From positions 935,001-999,000 of the forward strand of contig NC_134679.1 of NCBI RefSeq assembly GCF_024713945.1: DNA of 64,000 nucleotides, given 5' to 3'. Source of the DNA: Dermatophagoides farinae (taxonomy: Eukaryota; Arthropoda; Arachnida; Sarcoptiformes; Pyroglyphidae). The stretch's first letter is position 1, and each line of letters begins with the position of its first letter. Below, in pieces: positions 24,201-37,249 of the stretch. The position numbers were made by a program, and so were the translations under genes. The notes under the pieces were generated by a model. The model made no database searches, was not told the DNA's origin, and saw nothing but the letters and a program-made list of their open reading frames with translations.

Positions 24201-27200
24201 CTATCATCCATCCATCTATATCTATCGTTGGATCGATTGTTTGATCCCAATGGAATTCATTAAAAGAAAGAATATGGAGATCCAGACTGAGACCGAGACA
24301 CACACACACACACACACACACAGATACACGAAGATGATGAAGACAAAATGATTAAAGTGAAGAAGAATAATAAAAACCAAAAGAAATTCGACGAAATATC
24401 ATTATTATCATCATCATGATGAAATCACACAAAAAAAAATAAGAATATCGTAAAGAAAAAAAAGAAAGGATTTCACTCACACACACACACAGAATACCCT
24501 ATTATTATTATTGTTGAATGATTCAAATGATTACATTCTCTCACAGAATTTTTTTATTCCGTGTTTCATACACACACACACACACTAGAATCTATGGAAT
24601 AGAATTTGAGAAACAAAAAAAAGTGAATGATTATTCCATGATAACAATGAAAGATGGTTTTTATTGGAAATAATGATCATATACATTCATCTGATACACA
24701 CACACACACACACGAATTTTCAAATACAAAATTCCAATGACAATTTTATTTCATACACATAAGTGGGTCATTCAGTGTGTGTTTCATGTTTTGGATCACC
24801 ATATTTGATAAAATTTTTTTCATATCTTTTTTTTCGATCTTTATTATCAAACATCATCATCATAATAATACTTGAAATACTTATCATCGAAAAGAGAGAG
24901 AGAGAGAGATAGAGAAAAAAAAATTCCCATGTTTGTTTGTATTAGTAGCTATCATTATATTCTATCTTAATTATCATTATGTAATTGATAATAACAGAAT
25001 TTTTTTTCCTTTTCCCATACACTTCAGATCTATTTTTGTTGGTGACATGGTATGTGTGGTGATGATGGCTAAAACGAAATGATAATGATCAGATGAACAG
25101 AGATGGAAAAAAAAAATTTTGCTGTTAATGAAAAAGTACGAAAAATAAAAATGCCATAATTGTTGTTGCGCTACAATCAACAAAAAGAATTTAGATAGAT
25201 AAAAAGAAGAAAACAAAAAAAAAATGTCGTAAAATTTTTCTCTCTGTCGTCATTGAATTTTTTTGGGGATTTATTTCATATAAATAAAACAATAATAAAA
25301 ATAATGAGATTGTCCATATACACAATCAAGCAATTGGTAGTGGATGGTGGCGGCGGTGATGGTGGTGGTGGTTGGGGTAGTAGTGGTGGTGATTATCTAT
25401 CTAGAAGTTTCATTGTTATTTTCTTCTTCGTTCACTTTTTTTTAAATCAATTTTAATGGTCAAGAACTTTCTTTCTATTCTTGACCAATTTCTTTAGATA
25501 ATAATTATGGAATCTATATATACTGGTACTGTTTGGTGATGATGGTGGCGTTGGTTGTAGCAAAATTATCGTATTAATGATAACGATGAGGAATGTGATA
25601 AAAATAGAAAAAAAAAATGATGATGATGATGATGATCACCCTTAAGAAAAACAACTACATCCCGGTTTCCGTTGTTGTTGTTGTTGTTGTTGTTGTTTCG
25701 CAATACAATTATTATGTCTTGAAAATTCTTAGAGTTAAATTCTGGAGCAAAAAAAAAAAAACAGAAAACAGAAAAACAAAATCCGGAAAAATATCCGTTG
25801 TTTGGTCGTTCGGTTGTGGTTGTTATTGTTGTTGTTGTTGTTGTCATTATGTCGTTGATGAGATGAAATAAAAAAAAAATGACCAATTCGGTTGTTTTGT
25901 TTATACCAGGCGCATTGTTTACGTTTTTCATTTTTCATTCGCTTGATGAACCACCATAATCCATTGTTATTTTGGGCGAAAAAAAAAAATTTTTTAAATT
26001 CCAAAATGATACAAAAAAACGAGCAAATGTAATTATGATTTGCATCTTTATTTATTTTTGTTTTTATTATTATTATCGCAATTTTTGTCATTTCCGAAAC
26101 ATTTCCGTTTTGAAAGAAACATTTTTTTTTCTCACCATCAGAATCCAATTTTTTATTTTTTTTTTTTTTTGAAACAGCAATGAATGGGTAAAAAAAAATT
26201 CTTTGCAAAATTTTCATTTTCTTGTTTTGATTATCGGCATGATGATGATGATGATTGAACGCATGAATAAGTTTATTTTCATAAGATTTTCATCATCATC
26301 ATCATTTTTTTCGCTTTTGTTGTCTTTGGTGTTTATTGTTCACACGCACACACTCGCACACAAATAAAAAAAAACCCGAAATTGAATGAAAAATTTTTTT
26401 TTCCAATGAAAATAAAAAAAAAACACATATAGACTACATGGTAAATGGGGAGAAAACATTTTTTTTTGTGCGATGATGATAGCGGTGATGATGATGATGA
26501 CGATGAAAGATTCAGTTTATTATTCTATCTAGGATTTTTTTTCCATGGAATTCAAACGAGTGATAAAGAGATAGAAAAAGCAAGAAACTTCGTCATCCGA
26601 ATCCAAAAAAAAAAAAAAAAAAAATAATCGGATTCATTCAGTTCAATTCTTTTCCTTTTTTTCATATTGCCAATATATATATATATTGGTTTCTTGTTGT
26701 TAGGTGCAGTTTGTATTTTTTTTTCCTTGGTTTTCTATCATCATTTTTTTTCCATTGGTTAAGTGAACAAAAAAAAAAAAAAAAAACACACGAAAACTTT
26801 TTCCAACATCGATGTAGCATTGTAAAAGAGATAAAAATGGCAAGAGTTCATTGTCATTATTTACTGTAGACAAATTTCAACAAGATCCAGATAAAAAAAA
26901 AACAGAGATGAAGAAACGATCACAAAAAATGATTGTCTGTAGTCAAGTAGAGACTAATTGAATTTATAAGTAGAAAAAAATTCCATTGGTCATCCAATTG
27001 GTCATCATTTTCAATTTCAATTTTTCTTTCATTGCCTGTTTTTTTATATATTTATATTATGTAAATAAATTAATTACTAAATGTTTTTTCTGCTGCTGCT
27101 GCTGCTGTTGTTGTTGTTGTTGTAGAGGTAGATAGAGGTATGTTGTTGTTGTTGTCTGTTGTTTATGATCAAGTCATATTTACATTGTGAAGAAAAAATG

Positions 27201-28997
27201 AATGCAAAAAAAAAAATTTTCATTATTGAAATTTGAGATTTTCAGCACGTAATGAATAAGCAAATGAGCTGCTCTTGTTTCTAGGATCCAATTTCATCGA
27301 TGAATAAACAAATAAACAAACAAACAAACATAGATAACATGGGTCAAAAAACGTTTTAGATGCTTTGTTTTTTTGTTGTTGTTGTTGTTGTTGTCATCGT
27401 GATTAGCATTTGTACTGGTGAAAACATTTTTGAGGTTGTGATATATATGAGTATCAAAAGAAAAAAAAATCAAATTTCAATAATGTCCATTAAGGGTTTT
27501 TTATTTCTTTTTGTTGTTGCTTGCCAGATTCTCAAGAATTTTGTGTTTGTTCCAGTAATACGAATTCAAGTTGAAACAGAACGAAAACGAAAAAAAAAGA
27601 ATTGAGATCAGATCAGAATCATCATTCAATGATCAATCAAAAGTTTAGCCACTAAATCATCCTCTCTCTCTATCGCTTGATTGCTAAAATCATTGAATGA
27701 GTTAATCATAAGAAATTATTTCCGATCATTTGCTCAATCAATTTCGAAACATTCATTGAAATTAATTATTCCAAACGAGTGATTATAGACAGTGGACTAA
27801 ATTGCCACAGTCTATAACTAAATGACCAAATAAATTCTGTTGATTCTGCAGCTGAGTTTCAAATTCAATTGATTGGTCAGTTAGTTGGAAAAGAACTTTA
27901 TGATAAAATGCAAATCTTTTCGTAATCCCAAATGATTTTGATACAAAGTTTATTTCAATCATGGACAATGGTTTTATTTTTAGTCGTCAATTTTTTTCTC
28001 CGTTCAATGACTTTTTGATTCCAACTTTTTTTGTTCACCCACTATTTATTGATTCTATTTTTATTCATGAAAATCTAGAATTTTGTGCTCATTAAATGAT
28101 GGTGGTGATGATTAAATTTTTTTTTTCTTTTCCAAATTCGAAACTCATCATCATCGGTATGAATAAAACAGAAACAAAAGTCAAATCTGTCCATGTTTGC
28201 AAAAAAAAAAAAAAAAAAAAATTCAATTTACTTGGCACATATATCGGTATAGATCGGTGGATCGATCAAACAATCAATCAATCAATCGATTGTGAGTCAT
28301 ATCGATCAACACGATGGATAAGAATCAGTGGATAAAAATGGCAAAATTTCAAGAAATGAAGAAAATAAAAAAAAATTGTCAACATATTCAAGTTCATAGA
28401 CCTCGTTTTTTTTCATTTATCCATTATCATTCTATTTAGTTACAAGGTAGAATTTAGGTATTTAGATTCATTTCATCTTTTTTTTCTGGAATAAAAGACC
28501 ATATATTCTTTCTTTTTTCATTGAATCCATGAATACATATATCGTTTATATCAATTTAGATTTCAAATAAAAATAAAAATAAAATAACCATCATCATTAT
28601 GAAAAAGAAAAAAAAAATGAAACAAAAATAGAATGAATTTATTGACACTTGCCTGAATCGTTGTAGTTGATTGCTGCTGTAATGGCTGTATAAATGACGG
28701 TGGTGATGGTGGTGGTGTTGGTGGTGGTGGTGGTGTTGTTGGTGAGAAAGTTTTAGCCTGACCATTATGATGATGATTTTGTTGTTGTTGTTGATAATGA
28801 TTTTGATTATGATGATAATGATGTTGTTGTTGTTGTTGTTGTTGGTGATGGTTCTGGTGTTGATGATGATAATGTGGATGCTGATGTTGATGATGATGAT
28901 GTTGATGTTGATGTTGATGTTGATGATGATTTAAAAATTCAGATCCAGATGTATCAAATGTTGAAATCATTATATCAATGGCTGAATCTGATAATAA

Positions 28998-29028
<31 letters not shown>

Positions 29029-32000
29029 GCTGTTGTCGTTGCCGCTGTTGCGGTTACGTTTGTTTTTATTGTTGATAAATTTGATGCTGCAATTGATATA
29101 TATGCGGCAGCAGCGGCAATCGTGCTATTAGCAGTAGTAGCAGTAGTTGTGGTAGTAGTAGTAGTAGTTGGAAAATCATTACCAACATCAATATTGAAAA
29201 CATCGAAATAAACAAGCCATGGAAATGATATAATCATACTAAATAGCCAAATCAATATAATGGTTGTCCAACACATACGGGTAGAACATTTTTTACTCAA
29301 TGGATAATAAATTGCATAGAATCTGAAATTTTTTTGTTGTTGTTGTTGTTGTTGTTGTTCCAAAGGCAACAAAAACGATGATACCACAAAAAAAACCACA
29401 AAAATTGAAAGATGAAAGAGAAAGAAAACAAAATTTGTTAGTCAACAAAATGGAAATTTTTTTTTTACAATCAAATGAAAAAAAAACCAATGAAAATTGC
29501 CATGTAAAAAACATCATCATCATTATCATTTAAAAAAAAATAGAATAGATGGCCAAACAAACAAACAAGAAAAAAAAGTAAACAGAAATTCCAGTATGGT
29601 GACCATTTTTAATATCTGTGTGAATGAAAAGTAATGTTATGTTCGATTTGCCATTATTTGGTTGGTCGGTCGGTCGGTGGGTCTGGTTGATGATTTTCAA
29701 ATTGAAATAGAAATAGAAATATGGCAAATGGAATCATCAGAATTTTTAATCAATTTTCAATTTTCCTAACAAAATTTTTTTTTTTTTTTTTTGACAAGTT
29801 AAATGAAATACAGATTTTTCAGGAATTTTTCCTCTCATTTTGTCTAGTTAGTTATGATTTTTATACCAGTGCATTTTGTTGATTGTTGAAAGAAATGAAT
29901 AAATTTTCTTTTCTATGGAATTATGGCATATTTCTTTTTTTCGTCTGAGATTCTGTATGATTTTATTTTCATCATCATCTTTTTTTTCTGACAATTTGAA
30001 GGACAAATTTCTTGACAGATGTAGGTTTTTGACCTTTTTTTTCTGTATTGTTTTGTTTTTTTTTTCGCTGATTCAACATTCATTTGGTCGACCAATAAGT
30101 GATGAACAAAATGCAATTTTTTTCATGTCAGATGACGATGACGATGATGATGTAAAAGTTTTTCTGGTCACAGAAACCAGATCCAGAGAATTTTCGTATT
30201 TTTTTTTGTTGTTGTTTATTTTTTTTGGCATAATTTATAAAAAAAAAATGCAATTTGGTTCGATGATGATGATGATGATGATAATTACATTTTTTTTCAC
30301 ATTCATACATCCCATGTACTGAATTTTCAAACTCGGTTCTGTGTCCATTGTGTCAAGTAAATATTGGATGGCCAAGAATAAAACGAAACTTTTTTTTTTT
30401 TTTTTGAATTCCAGAATTCATGTAATACAAACGTGTATGATGAAAATTGATATTACCGCACAATAGATATATTATTACAACAATTTCAATAAATCAATAA
30501 TGTCCAGAATCTAGAATCGTAACATTGTTCATTCATTCATTTATTCATTTTTTTTTACTCCACAGAATGTAAGACAATTCCATGGTACAGATAAATAAAC
30601 AGGAAAAAAAATGATGAATGTTTTCCATTATTATTATTCTTATTCAGAATTCAGAATCAAAGATAATTATATCAATGATATGTGTGTGTGTGTGTGTTGT
30701 TTTGATGATGTTTGAGCCACCACCATCAACACCACCACCACCACCACCACTACTACTATTGAATAATGTGATGAATAATATTGAACGGAACAACGATTTT
30801 TTTTCTGGTATCATGGGGTTTGTTCAATAAATGAGTGGGTGGTCTCATTCGTTGGTTGATGATTATTTTTAATTCAATTTTCACTGTCTCTCACTATGCG
30901 TTTGACGAGTTTAATAAGTTATTTTTTGTGTTCAAAAAAAAAAATTTTAGAATTTTTTTCTCATCATCATCACCAGAATCATGGCTTCTGTCTTTTTTTT
31001 CACTTCTAGAATTTTTTTTAACCAAAAAAAAAAAAAAAAAAAAAAAAAAAACACCAAGAACATAAAACAGACAAAAAAAAATCGGCTATTTCTCTGACAG
31101 TTTTGTTCATGTTTTTTTTTTCCATGAAAAATCATGTTTACATTTGGTTTCATCTATGAGAGAGAGATAGAGAAAAGACTTTAAAAAAAAGAAACGTAAA
31201 TTTTCAAACATTTCTTTCCGACCATATATGCAATGCCATTCATTGGGAATGAGAAATCATTGCGAAAAAAATGAAATAAAACTGCTGGAAATGTGTTTTT
31301 TTCTCTCTCTCTCTCTCTCTCACTCTCTAAAACGGATGAATGGTTTATCCATCATCATCGTTGGAATCACTTTCTTTTACATTTTTTTTCCCCCACTATT
31401 ACCATCGTATACACTAGCCATACATCACTGTTAACTGTTTGTTAAGGAAATGAAACCGGATTTTTTTTTTAATGTTGTCATCACTTTTTTTTTACTATTA
31501 ACTTGGATGTTTCTTTTTTTCCATGTTGTTATTTATTTACGGATGAATCAATATTATAAATTGCGTATAGATTTCTCTGTATGTTCAACGGGAAGAAAAA
31601 AAAATGTTTTTAATCCTTTCACGATCATTATCATCATCATCATCATCATCATTTATTTGATCCAAATCACGTAAATTCCATTATTTCATCTTGCTTATTA
31701 ACCTTTTTTTTCATCTTATTCGTGTGTAATACACGTTTTCATGAAATATATTCGATTAAAGTGTACATATGAACATGTGTAATTGTTTGGAAATTGACAA
31801 AAAAACATTGGCAATAACCATACAGAATGAGGGGGAGAGGGTAAAAAAAAAGGAAAATATTTAGGTCACAACAAAGTATGAACCTTGCATTGTATTCAGA
31901 AACAGTGACGAAACAAAACAAAAAAAAAAAAAAAATCAACTTACCGATCAATTGAAATTGCAACCAATGTATAGACCGAAGCATTCACTGATACACCTTG

Positions 32001-33513
32001 TAAATATGGTACAGCTTTACATACTGATCGTCCTAGTACCCAGGCTAAATAAATGGGATAAAAAAGAGAAAGAGAAAAAAAAATAGAAAATGAATAAAAC
32101 ACACAATTACATAATCGTGATTAATTAACTGGAAAGAAAATATATCAACTTAATCACCACCAATCATTATTATTAAATTCTCATTTATCATTCATTTGTC
32201 AATGGAAAAAAAAACTCTTTTTCTAGGTCAGTAGGTCCAAAAAAAAAAAAAAAAAAAAAACAGAACAGAACAAAACAGAATTAGGCCACCATGACAATTA
32301 AATAATAATCATCAAATGACAAGATATTGATTACATTTCCGGACAATTAATAAATGAATGATCAATGGGTGTGTTTGGTTATTAGTTTGTAAAAAAAAAA
32401 AAAAAAATTTGTAACAAACAATTAAAAAGATTCTGTTTTCAACATAAAATTGTTGTTGTTGTTAAATTCTTTGTTTTTTTTCAATTTTTATTATTATTCA
32501 CTAGAAATCATCAATAAAACCATTGAAAAACCTGTTGACCTAAAAACCTAAAACAAACAAACAAAAAAAAAAATTCAAATTAAAAACAACTTACGTAAAT
32601 AGATGTTACCAATTAATGTCGGTATCAAACAGAATAATACAACCAATAGATCGGCTAATGCAAGATTGCAAACAAAACGATAAAAAACTTGATTCGAACG
32701 ATTGATTGTAATCAATGGTACCGATGTTGTATAATAAACTGTATGATGATATTGTGGTGTTGATGTTGTTGTTGTTGTTGTTGTTGAACCACTACTACCG
32801 CCGAAACCAACATTATTATTGCTTATAAAATTCTGATTATGATGATGATGATGATGATGATTAATACTTGGATTCGGTGATAAACTATTATTATTTAGAC
32901 GATTATTATTATTCGTTATAAATCGATGTATACTGTGTGGACTTTGTGGATTATTGTTATTATTATTTTCATTTGTGAAGACGGAATTTCCTTTTTCACC
33001 ACACCCACCACCACCCCCACCGCATCCACTACCACAATTGAATGTATAATTATTATTATTATGACTATTCAATGCTGCCGTTGTAATAGCAACACCAGAT
33101 TGTCTACATTTATTCTCTCGTTTTAACATATAAACAATCCATAATACAGAAATATTGCCAAATAATCCGAATAAAAATACAATCAAATAAGCAATAATCA
33201 AAATGATTGTCCATGATAATGAATAACGTAAATTACAACTAGAAAATGTTGTTGATAATATAGTTGTTGTTGATGGTAATGATGATGATGATGGTGAATC
33301 TGTTAATGAACAATCAATATCCATCAATATTGATGATTCTGTAAATGTTTGATTTTCATTGATGATAAAATCTTTAAATAATTTCGATGATGATGATAGT
33401 GATGATGGTGATAATGATGATGATGATGATGATGATTGCCAATCAAATATTGATTGATTTGATGATGATGGATATAGAATCAAACTATGATTATTATTAT
33501 CAAATAATGACAT
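20292..33513 (-). CDS. Class A neuropeptide GPCR (NPFF/SIFamide/trissin receptor-like)
   Basis: A seven-transmembrane receptor for a neuropeptide, acting at the plasma membrane through G proteins. Coding exons are 32595-33513, 31945-32044, 28653-29322 and 20292-21230 (919+100+670+939 nt, 875 residues), in frame across phases 1, 2 and 0. It shows the class A landmarks: GN in TM1, NLALAD in TM2, TM3 cysteine 315 with [17 protein letters not shown] and a DRF motif, W in TM4, P in TM5, FALSWLP in TM6, and NPILY in TM7. VPYLQG and SVYTLVA resemble the NPFF/SIFamide/trissin receptor group; I cannot pick the ligand. Two loops are hugely enlarged: about 145 residues between TM1 and TM2 and about 200 between TM4 and TM5. 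Introns are 550 nt, 2.6 kb and 7.4 kb, the last with a GC donor. Confidence 0.88.
21231..28652 (-). other. 7.4-kb GPCR intron (GC-AG), no other gene seen
   Basis: This intron starts with GCAAGT after CAG (28653-28655) and ends in CAG. Phase 0 is maintained on both sides, and no GT donor nearby keeps the frame. The interior is microsatellite DNA: (GA)n at 23611-23629, (CA)n at 24300-24321, and facing (CAA)/(GTT) arms at 22576-22596 and 22650-22670. No protein-coding exon, tRNA or other RNA gene is recognisable. A less repetitive patch at about 27640-27980 contains a short inverted repeat at 27785-27817. Confidence 0.6.
28653..29322 (-). CDS. GPCR exon 3: ICL2, TM4 and giant ECL2
   Basis: It starts after AATTTCAG, completing the DRF arginine, then [11 protein letters not shown] and TM4 ([20 protein letters not shown]). 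About 180 residues of T, A, H, Q and P runs follow before the GC donor. Several N-x-S/T sequons (for example NST, NLS, NVT) lie in this predicted extracellular part. The repeat arrays stay in frame with no stop over more than 500 nt, supporting real coding. Confidence 0.85.
31945..32044 (-). CDS. GPCR exon 2: ECL1 and TM3
   Basis: A 100-nt exon between TTTATTTAG and CG|GTAAGT. It encodes [20 protein letters not shown] and then [13 protein letters not shown] plus the first two bases of the arginine codon. It is too short to stand out as an open frame, but it joins exons 1 and 3 in frame and supplies the missing TM3 with its disulfide cysteine, which strongly supports the gene model. Confidence 0.9.
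32595..33513 (-). CDS. GPCR exon 1: N-terminus, TM1, enlarged ICL1, TM2
   Basis: The start ATG at 33513 is the first Met after an in-frame TAA. The Ser-rich extracellular N-terminus (about 95 residues) carries an NQT sequon. TM1 (about 99-129, with GLFGN) is followed by about 145 residues rich in N, G, H and T, including a GCGGGGGGCG stretch, before TM2 ([21 protein letters not shown], about 280-300). Rhodopsin-family ICL1 is normally about ten residues. The donor is TTTAC|GTAAGT. Confidence 0.87.
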
Positions 33514-36500
33514 GATGACAATGATTATTACAAAAATAACATTTTATTCTATTGGGAAAAAAAGAGAAAATGAAAAAAAACAATTATTCATCACATCATT
33601 ATGGTCAGAATTGATTGAATGTGGTCAAAAGATAAGAATCAAGAATTTTTTCATCATCATCATCATCAACATTAATGGTTTGTTGATATTCTGGCGAACA
33701 AAAAACAAAAAAATAAAAATTTATTTTGTACGTCATTTTTTTTTCTATTCATCTGAATAATCAACTCGAATGAATAGAGATTTCTATGAATTATTTGCAC
33801 AACAAATTTACACAAAAACACAATGAATGAATGAAACAAAAAAAAAAAAAAAAAAAAAAAAAACAAAAAAACAAGCGAACATAACAAAACAAAACGAAAC
33901 CAAAAAAATTTGCACTAAATGACAGCGACATTTTTTTTTCATTCTGTTTGTTTGTCACAATTTTGATCATGATTTAGTCTACTGTTTTTTTCTCTTTTCA
34001 TTGTAAGATAAAATGATATAATGGATTTCTCATCATCATCATCATCATCATTATTATTACTATGTGATGAACTTGCTGCATCTCTTTATACAGTCGAAAA
34101 TTCATTGGAAATACCGCTACTGATGTAGACCATTATCGTTAAAATATTTTATTGTCATCATCCACCAATCACACACACACAATATCAAATGGACTAATTT
34201 CTTTTTTTTTTTTTTTTTGGTCGAGTACAATGTTAATGACAATCACTCTAAAAATTATTTACATTGTATAATAACCATGTTTAATGACGATAATGATTAC
34301 GATGATGATGGTAATTTATTTTCACCGAAATATTCTTTTCATGATAGCAAAAAAAAAATGTGACCTTTTTTGGCTTTGGCTAATTAAATGAAAAAAAAAA
34401 TTTAAAATAAAAACGGAAATTTTAATCAATTTTTTTTCTTCATAAACGATATACGATATTTGATACTTTTTTTCCACCAAACAAAAAAAAAACGGAAATT
34501 GAATTGCTAAATAAAAACAGCGGCAGGATTGTTTCTGGAATATCAGGAAAACAAAACAACACAAAAAAAACGCACAGAATAATTCCATTAACTTTTGTCG
34601 TGGTTGTCGTCGTTGTTGTTAAAAATTTCAAGCACGTACATGATTTTTTTTTCTTATCAAAAGTTCAAGAATCTAAAGAAAGAATTTTTTTCTATGATTC
34701 AAATATTGATAAAACAGACGGACAAAATCCGAGAAAGGAGAGGAAAAAAAATTTTAAAATGAAAAAAAACCGTTTAAAGCCGTTTTTTAACAAAAAAAAA
34801 AAAGAAAGAAAGAAAAGAAAAGAAAGTCACGCATTCATCAAAAGAAGGTATCGTATACGATCAAACCAGACTAAGGTCGAAGACCGTTTTTTTTTCGTTA
34901 CTCATGTTTCAAACTCATTTTTCTTAATTTTTCTCTTTAAAACTTGGTGATGATAACTTGAAAGAATTTTCGTTTTGTTTTGTTTTTTTTTCTCACCCAC
35001 CATTTGTTTCATATTCAAACATCACTGAACTATTACATTGACATTGTGCAACGTAAATTTAATGATATTGAAATTTGATTCAGTGAAAACAAAACAAAAC
35101 AAAAAAAAGTGAAACACACACACAAACACACAATCAAACAAACAAAAACGAAAGAAAAGTTGATTCAACTTTTTTTTTACTCATTTTGTCTGGAAAATGA
35201 ATAACACTTGAAATGAGAATGGAATTTTTTTCTGCAGATTCTGGATGTGATAAATTTTTCTCTCACTTTTTTTTTCTCTATTCATATATATAGTAATCGA
35301 TTCGATCTCATTATTGATTGGTGAAAAAAAATAATCAATTTTGATTGCCAGCAAATAGGAAAAAATTAATCAATCTTTCATTTTGATATTTTTTGGGCGA
35401 CCTATGCAAGCAGCAAAAATAAAAAAAAACCGGAATATTTATTTAATTAAGAAAAATCGTGCACAGAAAAAAAACCATTGGTTGACAGCAACAACAAACG
35501 AAAAATTCTATCAAATGTTCAGAATCAAAGTTATTTTTTTTTTGCCAAAAAATCACGTTGAATGAATTCTGAATCACGAAAATCAAAAGAAGAAAAATAG
35601 AAAATAGAAAAAATAAAATAAATAATTATAATTAGTCCTTCGAAGTTCATTGGCTTGTTTTTTTTTTCTCATGTCACTGTTGCTTACAAATTTTTTTTCC
35701 TTCGTTCACTTTCATTGATGATAATAATGATGATGAATGTTTTGTTTGTTTGTTGGCAAAAAAAAAAAAAAAAAAAAGAATTACATTAATCATATATATA
35801 AAGATCATCGAAGATTGAGAATAGAAAGTGGAGACTTTATTTTTTTTTTCGACATACATTTTTCTCTTTTGAAAATTTTTCCTTTTACCGACAATATAAT
35901 AATAATAATGGTAAAAATGATGATAATAATAATGGAAAACTTGCCTGCAAAAAAAAAAAGTTCAGTTTCAGTCAGGTCGTAGTAGTAGTAGTCGTCGTCG
36001 TTGTTGTTCTTGTTGTTGTTGTTGCTGTTTAGTTTTGTTTACAGTTTTGATTATCGCATTTCATCGCATAAAATCCATACCAAATTAGTGGTAATGTTAT
36101 GGAATTTTTTTGTTTTGTTTTTTAACAATTAATCAATTAATCAATCAATCAAAAAAAAACAAAAAACAAAACACAATGTTTTGTAAATCAATCGATAATC
36201 AATGAATAAATCGATGAGAAATTTTTTTTTCCCAATATTCTGTTTGACTAAAACACGACAATGTTTTTTTTTTTGGTGAAAAACAAAAACAAGCAAAAAA
36301 AAATGAGAAACAATTTATCAAATTTTGTCATTTTAATTGATGATAATTCAATCGATTAAATATTGATCTCTGATTTTGATCTGATAAAAAAAAAATTTTT
36401 CTCATGTGAAGAATGAATGAAAATTTTCAATGTTCACGCACACACACACACATACACACAAACACACACATATAGACAAACATTTTCGATATTATCAGTT

Positions 36501-36575
36501 GGCCGGTCTGATCACAACTGAATCTGGGCAACAATCTTTTCAAAATATTTATTATCATCATCATTGATTCTGGAA
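33514..36575 (-). other. Probable 5' UTR/intron region of the GPCR
   Basis: If the promoter near 36576-36608 is correct, this is the transcribed leader, likely spliced. I see no coding exon. It holds long A/T runs (for example 33838-33863), (CAT)n at 34027-34052 and a GTTGTTG/GTCGTCG-type tract at 35980-36028. Confidence 0.35.
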
Positions 36576-36608
36576 TGAGTATGCGCAATCGAGCTAAAAT
36601 TATTTATA
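36576..36608 (-). promoter_or_regulatory. Candidate minus-strand core promoter (TATA + Inr)
   Basis: On the minus strand TATAAATA (36601-36608) is followed by TCATTC (36573-36578), which fits the arthropod initiator TCAKTY. The first T of the TATA box is 32 nt upstream of the initiator A at 36576, the expected spacing. Three ACGAGA-like units lie upstream (about 36638-36656). The next gene in that direction is the GPCR, starting 3 kb away. Assignment to that gene is inference. Confidence 0.4.
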
Positions 36609-37124
36609 TATAATGTGATCATTCTCATATGCGTGTATTTCTCGTTTCTCGTCTCGTATATTATATTTGAATAGATTGATTTTTTTTTTTTTTTTGATTT
36701 CGAGTAATTTCTCGATTTTGATCACCTTTTTACATTTTTGATTCTGGGTTTTTTTTATCTTTTTTTCCATCTCTTAACACAACAATTTTACCGAGAGGAA
36801 AAAAAATCTGTGCTTTTCACATCAACACCATCATCATCTGAATTACCGAATTTTCAATTATTGATTTTTATTTGATTTTTTATATATATAATAAAAAAAA
36901 AATCGTGATGATCGGTTTTTTTCTCTGATAATTAATCTGAATTACATTAATGAATGGGGAAAAAAAAAGAAAAAATTTTTCAATTCATTCATTCGAGGAT
37001 ATATATTAACTGATTTTTTCATTATTTATGATTGTTTTTTGAACTTGAAAACAGAATGATAGCTATTGATAAAGGCCATTGCTTTATTGTTATCGTCGTC
37101 GTCGTCGTCGTCGTCATCGTTGTT

Positions 37125-37183
37125 GTTGTTGTTGTTGTTGTTGTCGAATTTATATGAAACATGACAACAACAACAACAACAAC
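37125..37183. repeat. (GTT)n/(AAC)n inverted repeat, perfect 21-bp arms
   Basis: The left arm 37125-37145 ends in GTC, and the right arm 37163-37183 starts with GAC. They are exact reverse complements, separated by a 17-nt non-repetitive loop, and preceded by a (CGT)n tract at 37094-37114. The arms could form a hairpin in DNA or RNA. Confidence 0.8.
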
Positions 37184-37214
37184 TTTGAGATTTGTTTCAT
37201 TATTAAGCGAAAAT

Positions 37215-37249
<35 letters not shown>

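Noticed and set aside
27783-27968. 61-codon minus-strand frame in the GPCR intron
   Set aside because: The composition is plausible but there is no recognisable domain, no splice partners and it lies within an intron of the same-strand gene.
34504-34950. 148-codon plus-strand frame
   Set aside because: It is Lys/Phe-rich translation of A and T runs, with no start context, splice partners or motif.
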